Source: Lasiosphaeria ovina | Taxonomy: Eukaryota; Ascomycota; Sordariomycetes; Sordariales; Lasiosphaeriaceae | Direction of reading: 5' to 3' | DNA: 64,000 bases | Assembly: GCA_033439765.1 (NCBI GenBank) | Contig: JAULSN010000004.1 | Coordinates: 4,164,001 to 4,228,000, forward strand | Shown: positions 10,902 through 24,896 of the stretch, in pieces | Numbering within the stretch: the stretch's first letter is position 1 | Layout: the number at the start of each line of letters is the position of its first letter | Position numbers and translations under genes: made by a program | The notes under the pieces: generated by a model | What the model was told of the DNA's origin: nothing | Seen by the model: the letters and a program-made list of their open reading frames with translations, nothing else | Databases searched by the model: none

Positions 10902-11719
10902 TGGAGCTTGGGGGATGGAAGCTTTTACGGTGCGTTGAAAAGGTGAGTAGACGACGGCGAAAAAGCTTTGGTGTGTTGGCGGGTTACTGCGCATCGTCTA
11001 GGTTGCATAAAGAGCGAGGCGCTGGAATTGGCGTGTGGGCTGGATGACCATGGGGACTCTTGGGTTTCCCCCAAAAATGTTGGGGTTTTCAACAAAGGAA
11101 AAGGGTAGTGTTGCATCATGTTCTTGTTTTTTACTGCTAATCAGACATTGTTTGGGGGTCTGGTTCAACAACTTCGCCAACAAATATAATAAGAATTCCG
11201 AGTTAGTTAACCCAGACAAATATATATTAGCTTGTGTTTTGACTGTGCCTCCTATTCTGCTTCCCCTAACCAAACTGCTTAAAAACCAATACCAACTAGA
11301 AGAGAATGTCCTCAGCTTGGCTGCTCTCTCTATATTGGTTGCTCTCTCAAAAACTTCTGACCGGTTAGTTTAATTTAGTGTGGTAAGACACTACTGAGGT
11401 GGCATCTCGCTAGCCCGATATAAAATATCGTAATCTGAGCGCGTTAACATCGAGAAGGGTTAGATTGATACCCTTTGACCGCCATGCTGATTTTCTTCCA
11501 TCTCCTTCTCTCTTCATCTGCTTGAACCCCCGAATCACTACACCGTATCTACTCTAGAGTCGACCATGTACTTTGTACGCTCATCATGAAATCGCCACAG
11601 GGAAAGAAAAAGAGAACCAGAGCAGAGCAAGGTGATGTCTGCATAGCTTAGCCGCCGTCTCTTGCTTCCCCTTTCCCCCCATGATCCCAATAAAAGGCCA
11701 ACTGAGACTCCCAACTATC
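10902..11719. other. Spacer between SER1 and the 5S rRNA gene
   Basis: This should hold the SER1 3' UTR. A 112-codon ORF (11035-11373) has no recognisable motif and overlaps AT-rich sequence; I do not call it a gene. Confidence 0.55.
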
Positions 11720-11838
11720 ACATACGACCATAGGTGCTGGAAAACTCGGGATCCCGTCCGCTCTCCCCTAGATAACCCTGCGACCGCCAGACTAGTAGTT
11801 GGGTCGGTGACGACCAGCGAATCCCTGGTGTTGTATGT
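11720..11838 (+). rRNA. 5S ribosomal RNA (dispersed copy)
   Basis: The 119-bp sequence starts ACATACGACCATAG and ends GTTGTATGT, the two ends pairing as helix I of 5S rRNA. Internal blocks GATCCCGTCCGCTC, TAGTAGTTGGGT, GGTGACGACCAGCGAATCCC match the fungal 5S sequence as I know it, including the pol III internal control region. A T-rich tract (TTTTCTTTTTTTG) follows at once and would end transcription. A single 5S gene lying away from the rDNA is typical of Neurospora and relatives. ORFs overlapping it are spurious. Confidence 0.95.
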
Positions 11839-12936
11839 TTTCTTTTTTTGTTTGTTTTTGCATCTGGTGTTAATGATGTGGGTTTTGTCGGTTCTCGTCT
11901 CGATCTTGGTAACTGTATTTGGGGGGGGGGCGGGCTTGGCTGGTTGCTCCTTTTTTATTTTGAACGGGAGATGTTGGTAAACAAACTTGAGGGGGATAGA
12001 GAAGAAAAGGTTGCCCCTTTTCCCAGCTTGTGGAGCGGCTATGGTGTGTTTGTTATTGGCAACCCTCAACGGGGGATCAGTTGAGTTGAGAGTGTATGCG
12101 TGTACAAGCTGCGTTTCATTTCTCTAAAATAAAACGATAGGCCACAGAAGCTCAATTCAGAATCTAAACAGTCTCCAAGTATAAACTAATACAGATAGCG
12201 TGGCTCTGATCTGAATTCGTTGTGTGTGTTCGTCACAGTACAGATTCCCTCATTGAACGACTCAAAAAAGGGGGCCCCTGAATCCATCTTCACCAAGCTG
12301 ACTTCCCCGAACACCTCAGTTCCCGGAAGCGGGGGAGGGAGCGGCCCGCAAACTCCCCCTCTCTTTTTTATCAGGGCACGGCATCACGTCAAAACGCAGC
12401 TGTGGGCATCATCGGCAGAAGACGATTGGCGGCAGCTCTTTTTGTCTTCTTTCTCCAATTTTTTCTCGTCGTGCACTTAAGTTAATTAGCCGCGAATCAC
12501 TGCATGCCCAACCCCTGCCATGCTGCAGCACGAACGAACGACACGTCAAAGGCGGCCTAGCCTAGCCTGGACGCACGGAGAAACAACCAAGTTCCAACCA
12601 ACCCCTCACCTCACGCGGCCCCAAGAGAAGCAAGAGAACGGGCGATATCTTCCAGGCCGCCCGCCGACTCCACCGCGAGTGCATCGTCTGTGTCTGGCTC
12701 GGGCGTGGAAATACCCGCGGAAGCAGCATGGCCTGAGGTACGGTAGCTGCATTGCATGGCTTTCCGTGTCTTGTTATCTAGACCTACCTTAGTAAACCTC
12801 CGTCAGACGGGAGATTTCCTCTCCTCTTTCTCAATTTATCTGAAGCTACTCAGACAAGAATAGGTAGGTATCCTGCCCACGGCATGATCTTCGTGTCCCC
12901 CTTGTAAATATAAAGAGAAAAAAAGAAGAAAGAAAA
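11839..12936. other. Spacer upstream of the DUF2264 gene
   Basis: No gene seen. It includes the T-rich 5S terminator, a G-run near 11920-11929, and AT-rich sequence. The right end is the presumed promoter and 5' UTR of the DUF2264 gene. Confidence 0.55.
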
Positions 12937-15440
<2,504 letters not shown>

Positions 15441-17032
15441 ATGAGTGCGCAAAAGGCTATGATGGAGACGAAGTTGTTATTGGGCGGAAAGCGGGAGCCA
15501 GGAAGTGAATCTTGAATAAAACACAGACTTGATTAAGTTACCTAGGTAGGTATCACAAAATTATGACCTGATCTTGAGCTGCTGTTGTCCAGATTTTTGC
15601 CTGCCTATCTGTGAGGTAATGTCGACCGTGGGGATACGGACACGACGAAATAATTAAGTCAAAGGTAAATTCAGTAAACGCAAATCACCTCAGAGTATAC
15701 ACCCTCCTTTTCTAGTTTGATGCGGGGCATGCGGGGTAAAATGGCATCTGAGCCAGGGAAGCTTTGGCTGCTTTGCTGCCCGGTGATGCAATTACCTACA
15801 CGCGGTTGGTCGCTTGGCTTCCATGCATTCGCAGACGCGGCGGCGGCAGGCCGGCACCCTGCAGCCAAACCCATGACCCCGTAAGTTAAATAAGCCCAGC
15901 GAACGGCGGCACCCTCAAAAAAAACGTGAGGAGAGAAGTGGCGATGATGGCTGCCATAAACCGGACTGTATGAGCACATCTCCACAGGCCACTCTGCTTT
16001 GTCTCGTTTGAGTTGTCGATTGAACTGCACCGCACGTCATTGCCATTTCCCATGCCATACTGGAAATCCACGTTTTGCCTGCGGCAAGCCATGTCTCGCG
16101 CAAGTGAAACATAAATAAAAAAACGGTGTGGGTGTTCATTGGCTTCGGCATCAGCCGCAAGATACATGGGTTTATCAGACCATTACACCCACCCCAGAGC
16201 TCTTCCATGAGCTCTTATCTGCGATTGCAGCCCGAACCGAACAAGTTCAACAGGCCAAGAAGCAACTGCCCGCTTCTCAAATTACCGCACCCTTTAGCCT
16301 ACTATAGCGCTGAGAACATACTGGACGAATTTCGCTGGGAGAGCTGAAGGTCGTACCGTCCGACGGATTGTTGTATCGCGCAATACCTTAAATACACAAG
16401 GTTGGTTACCTAGGTGCGTGCCACTTTGATCTTTCTTGGAATTGCCCAGCCAGTGACGAGCCCCTTGCTTGCCACCAAAGCCTTGGTCCGATCCCGGTGC
16501 TCGTTCTGTCACACCACCGCGATAACAATCAAAACATAACATTGATAGCGACCAGGGCCTTTTCCGAACAACCTAGGAAAGCGGCGCGGCAGACCCTGGG
16601 ACGACGCGGTCCCACATCTCATCCTCATCCTGGGACTCCTCTACCACCACCTCGTGTAAGACTCTAGCGCCATTGCTGATGCAGTTAGCGGCGCGGACGC
16701 CAAACCGGGAAGGAAAGCTTTCATCACAGCGGCCACTGCAGCTGCGGCAGGAGCAGCACAGCAGCACAGCAGCACAGCAGCACAGCAGCACAGCAGCACA
16801 GCAGCACAGCAGCACAGCAGCACAGCACCCACCTACCTCCCAGCTCGCAACGAACATCCGCGCAGCAACTGCCTGCCTGCTTGACTTTACTTGCCTTCTC
16901 TGCGTCCCACGCGCGAGCTCCAAAAGTTGCGCCTTGACCAAGGCCGCCTTCTCTCGCCACTCGCCTTGCTTCCTTCTCAGCTCTCCAGCTTAATCCCAAA
17001 CCTAAGGTGCTAGCGGGGTGCCTTGAACGGCA
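15441..17032. other. Spacer upstream of glycogenin, with a minisatellite
   Basis: No gene is supported. The stretch holds an ACCTAGGTAGGTA motif at 15537-15553, another at 16406-16416, and the period-8 tandem repeat at 16752-16828. Cysteine-rich and glutamine-rich ORFs around 16570-17000 are translations of that repeat and are rejected. Confidence 0.6.
16752..16828. repeat. Period-8 minisatellite (GCAGCACA)n
   Basis: About nine and a half head-to-tail copies of the 8-bp unit GCAGCACA with essentially no mismatch. It lies some 205 bp upstream of the glycogenin ATG, within the likely promoter or 5' UTR. A period of 8 is not a multiple of 3, so it is not expected to be coding. Confidence 0.9.
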
Positions 17033-20018
17033 ATGGCGGCGCAAGGGGGGGAGGATGTGTACGCCAGTGTGAGTTCTGACAGCCTTCATGGCCGTCGCGC
17101 CCGTCGCCGACGAGCTCCGAAACCATGCATCGAAGCTCGTAAAGTGCCAGCAAAAGCTAAGACGTGTCTCGGGATAGCTTCTTCTAACTGACGAATATCT
17201 TCCTGGTGGGTCTTTTGCCTCTGCCAACTCCCAATTGCTTGTCTCTCGTCTTGTCTCTGTGACTGTTGCTGAACCCAACCGCTTCCCCAGGAGCCCTCGT
17301 GCTCGCGCATTCGTTACGCGATGCCGGCACCACCAAGAAGCTCGCCATCTTGGTCACGCTGGACTCGCTGGCGACTGAGGTTATCACACAGCTTAAGGCG
17401 AGCTCCATTCCCCTCTCCCCTTCTCCCCTCTCCCCTCTCCCCTCTTCCCCATTTTCCCCAGCAACCATGCGCGTTTGACCCGTACCGTGTGCCTAACTGT
17501 TGGGCAGGCCGTCTACGACTATGTCATCCCCGTCAGTCGCATTCGGAACGGGCGACAAGAAAACCTGTACCTCATGAACCGACCCGACCTACACTCGGCC
17601 TTCACCAAGATCAATCTTTGGAAGCAGACGCAGTTCCGCAAGATTGTCTACCTGGACGCCGATGTTGTCGCCTACCGTGCGCCTGACGAGCTCTTCGACA
17701 TCCCCCATGCCTTCTCGGCGGCTCCAGACATTGGCTGGCCCGACTTGTTCAACACGGGAGTCATGGTGCTCACCCCAAACATGGGCGACTTCTACGCCAT
17801 GATGGCCATGGCTGAGAGGGGCATCTCGTTTGACGGCGCAGACCAGGGCCTCCTCAACATGCACTTCAAGAACAGCTACAACCGCCTCAGCTTCGCCTAT
17901 AATGTCACCCCATCCGCCCACTACCAATACATACCCGCCTACAAACATTTCCAGTCAACCATAAATATGGTTCACTTCATTGGCTCTGACAAGCCATGGG
18001 TCCATGGTCGAAATAAGTTTACCGGAACGTCGCCCTTTGACGAGATGGTGGGTGGATGGTGGGCAGTCTATGACCGGCACTACCGTCGAGAGGTACGTTC
18101 CTGACTCGCATGTCTCTACAGCATTCCACTCTAACCGCCTTGTTACAGGCTACACCTTCTCAGCCATCGCAGTCAGCGAAGCCAGAGTCGCCAGTCCCGG
18201 AAATAGTACAGTACTTTGTGAAGGGGGAATACCAGCCGAAGCTTCGCTACAACGTTCCGGTTGGCCAGCCTCGCCACGATCAACCCAGTCCCTTTCACGG
18301 TCAGCAATATCAACCTCCACCAGTCCCTTCGCAAGCCGGGAGTCAAGATTACCACCATCATCATCATCACCACCACCACCACAATCTGCAGCAGCATGAT
18401 AATCAGCAGCCTGATTATCACCACCCTGTGCAGCCCGAGCAGCAGTATCCCGCTCATCATGACCACTATGACCCTCCCCCCCCTCCTGAGCCTCAGCACC
18501 ACCACCACCACCAGTATGGTGGCGAACCGCATGATCAGCATCATGTGCCGCAACATCACTATCATGATGAGCAATCTCAGCCTGGAAGTTTTATCCAGGA
18601 TGCTGAGCACCCGGCCCCCACCCCCAGCGTGTCTTTTCGATCTGAAGAAGAGACGCATACTGAGGCTCGAGAAGAGCAGGCACCGGAGCACCAGAACTGG
18701 GCTCCCCAGGCACCGCCATCGGAACCGGAGCACAAGTCTGAGCCTTACCGACCAGCGCCCGCGGATAGTTGGGATGCTCAAAGGTTAGTTCGCTCCTTGC
18801 CCGCTACGTATGATTTCACGAAAACTAACTCGAGCTCCTAGACAACCTCCTCCGTCCGACTCGAAGCCTGAAGCGTTCAACTTCCCGCAGACACACTACG
18901 AGATGTCGTCCGATCTCGATGCGTTTGTTCCTCCTGAGCGGTACCCGAGTCCTCCCAAGGACATGTGGTACGAGGTTCCCAAGGAGCCTCCAGCCAACCC
19001 TCGCGAGAAGCCCAGGCAGATTTTCCCTTGGGAGTCTCAGCAACCTCGTGCAACTCGAGTCTTTAGACACCAAGAGGAGCCCGAATCTCCTGTGGCCGCG
19101 CCATCCACGGAGTCGCACCAAGAGACAGAGCCATCTCTGATAGAGTCTACGGCGGGGCAAAAGAGCGAGCCTCAGACGCCGACTACTCCAACCCTTCACG
19201 CTCCTGCCCCTGTTCCCTGGTCCTCGTTTCCGCGGACGAATGCTTGGGACGATGTACCGGAAATCGGACGGTACGTCGATGCCATACAGAAGCATCGTCG
19301 CGGACGAAGCCAAGGGGCAGGGGCTGGCGGCCTTCCCGAGCTTGGCGAGGGCTGGGAAAGAAGAGGCTCTAGGGTGACCGACTTCCCAAGTGAAGACGAT
19401 CGACCTAGTCTACCCGTCACTCCTGCACCGATCCGAAGACAGAGCTTCTGGGGCGGTGGTGGTCCCGGGCTTGGTCTGGACGGCGAGGATGACGAGGGAC
19501 AGCTGCCGGCCGCGGAGGGCGTGCCAACGCAGTCTGACTGGGTATGTGTGCATGGACGCTGGTGGACTCCTGCAGACTGCCTTTGCGATCTAACTAACAT
19601 CCTTCGCTACTACAAGGATCCCGTGGCGCAACTTCAAAAGCTGGCCAAGCAGCAGTCTGAGGCACTGCTGCAGCGGCTCGGCGGGAGTGGTGCGCTGGGG
19701 GACGACGTCATTGGTACTGAAGGCAAAGAAATACCCTCGCGGTCGCTGCCCTATGGGACCGAGGATGCCAAGTCTCCTACTTATGTTCCCTACTCCCCTC
19801 CAGTTGTCAGCCCCAAGCCAGTCAAGCCCGATTCGGGATCGAGCTCGGTGCGCAGCATTTTGGAGGCGGATCATGAGACGGCGGACCCACCCGCGAATCC
19901 GATCCTCGCGCCGAGCTATCAAGGGCCCGGCATGACCTTTGAGAAGGGCGAGGATGTTGCGACATTCGAGACTCCAGCATTGCCGACAGACGAGGATCTT
20001 GATGTCCTGCAAACTTGA
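17033..20018 (+). CDS. Glycogenin (self-glucosylating glycogen primer)
   Basis: Glycogenin primes glycogen by attaching glucose from UDP-glucose to itself. The model has six exons, 17033-17068, 17178-17205, 17291-17397, 17508-18092, 18149-18783 and 18842-20018, giving 855 residues. The GT8 domain fills the first ~310 residues: LLLTDEYLPGALVLAHSLRD, NLYLMNRPDLHSAF, the DxD motif in YLDADVVAYR, DIGWPDLFNTGVMVL, DQGLLNM, and HFIGSDKPWVHG. The rest is a long low-complexity tail with ten consecutive histidines (18350-18385) and many Q/P/H clusters. A conserved-looking block near the C-terminus (DWVCVHGRWWTPADCLCDL, DPVAQLQKLAKQQSEALL) may bind glycogen synthase; that is inference. Intron 3 (17398-17507) starts with GC instead of GT. 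The name follows fungal gnn/GLG1, but no symbol is assigned. Confidence 0.92.
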
Positions 20019-20695
20019 TAAAGTTACGGAGGGCCTGCCGCCCTAATGTCTAATGTTCAGCCACAGAAGAACCCCGAAATAATGCCGACTCGAGGCCTGA
20101 TAATACGTGTACTGTAACGATAACAACCGAAGAGAAGCTGCCGCAAACTGTGGAATCCCACTTGTTCGTGGAAGCGGATAGTCAAGGAGTATTTACCATG
20201 GCATGAGATGGAAGGAGGGCTAGTTCGAGAGTCTGGGAAGAGCGGCGGCGAAGGAATTGGGAACATCCAACCCGAGACACTAGCTCAGTGGCTTCCTGGC
20301 CCTAAAGAGACATGGCGCCGAGATTTCCGCCTGCATTTTGCTCCCTGGAACTGTTGTGGTTTTGACGAGGACGTGTGCATGGAGAAGCAGGAGTTGGCCT
20401 GGCATTAGCGTCTGTGCTTGTCATTCTGCTGCCTCACTTTTCTCCTTTTTCCGCTTCCTATTCTCATTCTGGGCTTTCTCTTCTTTTGTTTCCTTCTCTT
20501 CCCATAATTCCATGGTATTGTCATCCATTCGTGTCTCGATAAATTGCATTTTGTTCCTTTTATGGACGGTTCCCCCCTGTCTTTTTCTCTTCTTTTGCCC
20601 GGGGACAAAACAAACCAGGATTTATTAATCGGAGAAGACTGTGTGAAGTACATGGCAAGACAATTTGCGCTTGGTTTGGTATGGTAATTACCTAC

Positions 20696-20722
20696 GTATG
20701 TATGTATGTATGTATGTATGTA
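20696..20722. repeat. (GTAT)n microsatellite
   Basis: Between six and seven perfect tandem copies of GTAT. Confidence 0.9.
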
Positions 20723-20742
20723 CATAGCACGGCATAGCCTAG

Positions 20743-20815
20743 CATGGCAAGCATGGCGAGCGAAGCGTGGCATGGCAAGCATGGCGAGCGAAGCGTGGCA
20801 TGGCATGGCGTGGCG
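20743..20815. repeat. 28-bp tandem repeat
   Basis: Two perfect 28-bp copies (20743-20770 and 20771-20798) beginning CATGGCAAGCATGGCGAGCG, followed by a shorter CATGG/CGTGG-rich tail. Confidence 0.85.
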
Positions 20816-21795
20816 TATATTTCTAGGTGGCATTGACGGTAATTAGTTTGCTGCGCGATGGGGACTCGACTGTAAAAATTGGGAAGATTGACTACATCAG
20901 TAAATACATATCTGCATACGTCTCTAAGGTGCCTGCTTGCCTACCTGTTTGCATTGGGATTGCCTAGGTGTGCCTAGGTGCTAAGTGATCGAGACGGTAA
21001 CTCGTTGCTATGCTGTATATAGAGGTGCGATGGAATGCCTTGTTTGTTTATTTGATGTCTTCCCAGTGCATTGAAGTCAAAGTGTTGTGAGAGGGTGGTG
21101 TCGCGAGACGCGCAAGGTGAAGGAGAGGCGAGGAGACACGACATGAAATAAAAGTCAAAAAGGGGACTGACTGAAATGCCATTTAAGTCTTGTCTCTCGC
21201 TCACCAAATACGGATTTTTTTTTAAAAAAAAAAAATATGTTTATTCACTTTACTTTCTCTCACATTTGGCATAGGGAGTAACATGTTACTCCTTAAACCG
21301 AGAAAGCGGTGTTCTGGGAGCCGGATTTGGCTGGCGCATGGTGCCATTTTCAGCGACTTCAACACCAAGCGCACAAGTCTCTTACAAGTACTATGTGGGT
21401 ACCTGTGTCATAGCAGCCTTATCCAACCGATGCATGGCCCAGAAGGTGTTGGGGAGACAATGTGTGACGTGCATTGGCTAGCTAATTCGTAGAGCTGGGC
21501 TTGGTCGAGAGTACAAATAATGATTAGAATAAAACCAGAGATACGGTGAAGGTATGGTTTGTGTTGGAATCACCAGGGTACCGGTACTGGAATCAACAGG
21601 GTGCGCTGCGCGCTGTAAGCTGGTGGTTCAAGTGATGGATTCGTTATGTGTGTAGATCTTGTTGCCCTGAGCAGGCGGCCGTAGGCCGATATATATAGCT
21701 TGATCTACGCCACCACAGCCACCGTGTGGCTGAGCCGCAGGGCCTCCTTGACTGACTAGAACTAGCGCGTCATTTTCTGGCCGAGGAGCAGGAAG

Positions 21796-23677
21796 GGCTC
21801 TATTCTGATCACCTCCAGAGACAAGAGCTTACTTAGCGAGTTCCAGGGCAAAGTCTTACTCAGTTCTCCTTAAAGGATGCCGTCGAGCTTCTTATAGTCC
21901 TCACGAATCAGGGTAGCCGGAACGTCGCTACCACCTATCACAAGAGAGAGATGAAAACAGCTGCCAAACTCGCCAAAGTTATCGATTGCTTGCCGCTAGT
22001 AATTACGCAGCTTGTAAGCCTTACTATCGAAGATTGCTGTTCGCTCTTTGATATGGGATCATTCTACGATACCTTGTCGCAGCTTATCGAGGACTCTAGC
22101 TACGGAAAAACGATAACTGGGGCACTATCACAATTTCCTTATTCCCTCAAGACTGTCCTGGATATAAATTACGGACGCTTGAATAAGAACGAATAGGATC
22201 TTCTTAATATTCTTTCCTCCTTGGATCCCGACAATATTCAATTGAGTTTGCTGACTGGAAGCGTCGGCGATGCGGGATAACGGCAATACGAAGTCTTCCA
22301 ATCTGCGCGACAGTTGGTCAAAGCGAGAGGATTCCTCTTAAAAAGCTCACTTCTGTATGAGAACGCCGAGCTTTCTATCAATTGGATGTATCGACTGGTG
22401 CAGTCAACTTGTCAGTTACGAATGCTGAAGACCAACCTTAGTTATTGGGGGCCGCAAGAAGCTTGTCTCACTCATATACAGTCGCTGGCGATAATCGTTG
22501 AAGAGTCACAGCATAACACCCCTCTCGAAGTGGAGCCAGCGAAGTTCTCGCAAATGGTTCATAATGCTGTATGGTAAGATGCCCTCGAGTTATTATGATC
22601 CATTATGGATACTAACGTAGTAGGTACCTATACGAGAGAGGCACATTCAACCCTGCGTTTAGGTTGCTGAATATAGCGGAAAAGATCGCATTGAAAGCTC
22701 CTAACCGCAAGAACATGCTGATAATTCTTGGGAGAAATTTGCCGAGTCCGTACATCGTTACAGTCAGAGACCAATCAGCCTCAGTAAGTATACGAGAGTT
22801 TCTCAAAGGAGCTCGAATATATCTATAAGAGCTTCGAGACGGGCGTCAGAACCCGTCCGCATATGTAGGAAGTTTTCACGCTCGGAGGCGTTGCCAACGC
22901 ACTTCAAGGCTTGTACCGCTACGCCGAGGCCGAGGTGTACTACCGGAAAGGCCTTAAAGCGTTCAAAGGGATGCCTAGAGTCCTTTCAAAGATATCTATC
23001 CTAGAGCACAACTTCGGAATCTGTCTGTGGATACAGGGAAGATACGACGAGGCTCTTGAAATACAAAGACGACACAACCTCCTACCAGTATGTGGATTTC
23101 TTGAACATTTTGTCTCAATATTGGGCTGATTCAAGCTTCTTTGTCTAGGACGGCGCACGCGATGTTTGCACTTAGCAATGTCCAGACCAGCCTGTGCGAG
23201 CGTCTCCTAGACAGAGAGAAATTCAACGAGGGAAACGCCATGCTCGAGGAAGCCTTAGCGACGCATAGGGAAACTCTGAAGCTCTTCCGCGCCACTATCG
23301 GGGATTGGCATCCCAAGACAGGTAATACTCTCCATAAGATCGGATGTCATCTTCATCGTCGACGCGGCTACGCTGGGGCAATTTAAGCGAAAGATCACCT
23401 TTGGGAAGAAGGGAGAGGCTGAGTGAGGTCCTTGACTAGAACCAACCTACGAGATACTCTGAAGATTTTCGAGAGTGATAACGCATTTTTGAACGAAAGG
23501 GCGAGGAGCACATATATGTTGGGATGCGTCTGTCAGGACTCCGGCGACATTGACAATGGTCGCTTATTCATCGAAAAAGCTGAAGATATGAGGAAGCAAT
23601 TCATAGGAGCAGCTAACTGGTCTCCGGCTTCGGGGATCTCGGACTTCGACCGCTTGATAAACTGCTGGTCAAGGTAA
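21796..23677 (+). pseudogene. NB-ARC/TPR NLR-like (STAND) pseudogene
   Basis: Fragments in several frames read in order as the second half of a fungal NB-ARC protein with TPRs. GSILITSRDKSLLSEF (from 21796) resembles the RNBS-B region. After a frameshift near 21870 comes KDAVELLIVLTNQGS, then AAKLAKVIDCLPLVITQL (GLPL-like motif). In-frame stops follow near 22195 and 22277 around DLLNILSSLDPDNIQLSLL, a stretch typical after the NB-ARC domain. TPR-like helices follow: YRYAEAEVYYRKGLKAFKG, LDREKFNEGNAMLEEALATH and ARSTYMLGCVCQDSGDIDNG. No Walker A motif and no N-terminal effector domain were found upstream, so the 5' half is missing. Intact relatives sense non-self or trigger incompatibility; this copy is dead. 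Confidence 0.8.
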
Positions 23678-23789
23678 AGGGTAGTTAAAGATAACGCTCA
23701 TATAGGTACACGATTACTAATTTGATATTTGGGCGTAATTATGAATGTCCGGATATTCTAGTAGATTGCAGGCTGAGTTGACCGGCCAT

Positions 23790-24130
23790 TTTGGATGCTC
23801 GAAAGAGGCGTACCAAGCTCCTATTCTGCATTAGCAGTAGTACAACCAAGATATATCTATCATCGATATCTTACTAGGCATCGCTCCACTAGAGTCTATC
23901 TATCGGAAGATGATAAGATCGTTAACGTCCATGTCGCTCTTGTAAAACCACCAGTGATTTTCGTTATAGTGGAGGAGTGAGTTCTCAATATAACCGTCAC
24001 CGTGCGTAACGACGATGTCATTTACTACGGTATCGTGCTCAGTATCGATGCTGCGGTAGTCACACAGAGCCAATGGCCAGTCGTTAGTAGGACCTCTCAT
24101 AACCCGCCACATACTGCGATCATCTTATCA
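23790..24130 (-). pseudogene. CmcJ/AsaB-like hydroxylase-desaturase relic
   Basis: The minus strand reads WRVMRGPTNDWPLALCDYRS, then HYNENHWWFYKSDMDVNDLI and IFR, and after frame damage DSSGAMP and ASFEHPK. This order matches the fungal CmcJ/AsaB/gibberellin-desaturase-like family, where W-x-x-L-x-G-P, DWPLALCD, HYN-x-x-H-x-W-Y-Y and a PHxxF-type motif occur in sequence. Only about the C-terminal third remains and stops interrupt it. Intact members are often tailoring enzymes in secondary metabolism. The identification rests on remembered family motifs. Confidence 0.6.
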
Positions 24131-24196
24131 GCTATCCGTCACTGGCATATATTGGTGTCTTCTCGAACAAAGGTCCGGGACCTACTTCAACGTCTC

Positions 24197-24445
24197 CTAT
24201 GGTTTGTTTTCGAGCTCTGGGTTTGGGGATACTTTCGCATATCGTGAGTGTAAATATTTCAAATTGAGTGTGCCCCTGGGTGAGTCAAAGTGCTCGACGA
24301 TGCCCTGGTATGGTCCGAGATGATCGAGAACGTTTCGCTCATACTCAACTTCGTTTTTGAAGTTACGAAAGGCGAATTTTCGAGCCCGTTGGACAGATAT
24401 TTGATACACTGCTCCAGTTACCCCACTTTCCATATACAACGGCAT
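24197..24445 (-). pseudogene. Protein-kinase N-lobe relic
   Basis: An 82-codon fragment reads SGVTGAVYQIS (glycine-loop-like), ARKFAF (position of the VAIK lysine), NEVEYERNVLDHLGPYQGIV (alpha-C helix region) and FDSPRGTLNLKYL. This is the usual N-lobe order of a fungal-expanded kinase group. The catalytic HRD and DFG parts are absent, because the frame stops and the CmcJ-like relic follows. It is a truncated remnant without predicted activity. Confidence 0.55.
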
Positions 24446-24896
24446 TGCACTGAATTAGGCGTTGTATGTTATGGTTGTATTGCTTCCTGGATAGACACAG
24501 CCTCGCGAGTTCAGCAGCTTATTAGAGGCTGACGATGTGGCCTGGACTGCAGACTGCAGAGGGACAATGCGACGCTGCATACGAGGGGTGTCCCCATGCC
24601 AACCTGAACGTACACTACCTAGGCACATATAGATGACTTGTCGCATAACCCAGAGACCATATACGTAGTAGATAGCTGCAGCCGAAATAGTGTATGTGCT
24701 GCAGCGCTCGTTAGCACGCACGAGCCGGTTATCTAGGCATATAGCTCCTTATATAGCGTTACACCTCCTCTTTTCTCCCCATTCTGTGCCTCTCATTACT
24801 TGGCGTTGCGCCTACCTCTGAGAGCCTAGTTCTAGGCAATTCGTGTTTCAGTCGTCGTCTCCCGTTTCTACATGTTTCGATGACATGGAATGAAAA

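Larger units (their letters stand above)
20019..21795. other. Spacer with short tandem repeats
   Basis: Downstream of glycogenin. It holds a (GTAT)n microsatellite, a 28-bp tandem repeat and two TGCCTAGGTG motifs near 20961. A T9A12 stretch lies near 21220. The part from about 21200 is AT-richer and grades into the pseudogene region. No intact gene seen. Confidence 0.6.
23678..24896. other. Spacer with two antiparallel gene relics
   Basis: Between the NLR pseudogene and the DUF3433 gene. It contains the oxygenase-like and kinase-like fragments listed separately. About 450 bp before the DUF3433 ATG show no coding signal and are its presumed promoter. Confidence 0.6.

Noticed and set aside
11584..12084. 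ORFs of 78-161 codons around 11.6-12.1 kb
   Set aside because: They cross the 5S rRNA gene and its T-rich terminator.
16752..16828. CRISPR-like direct repeats
   Set aside because: Units are contiguous 8-mers without spacers, and this is a eukaryotic genome.
16573..17278. Cys/Leu-rich minus-strand ORFs upstream of glycogenin
   Set aside because: The Cys-rich parts are translations of the period-8 minisatellite.
19542..19616. Possible extra intron in the last glycogenin exon (GTATGT..ACAAG)
   Set aside because: The read-through sequence (VCVHGRWWTPADCLCDL) looks like real, constrained protein, so it is kept as coding.
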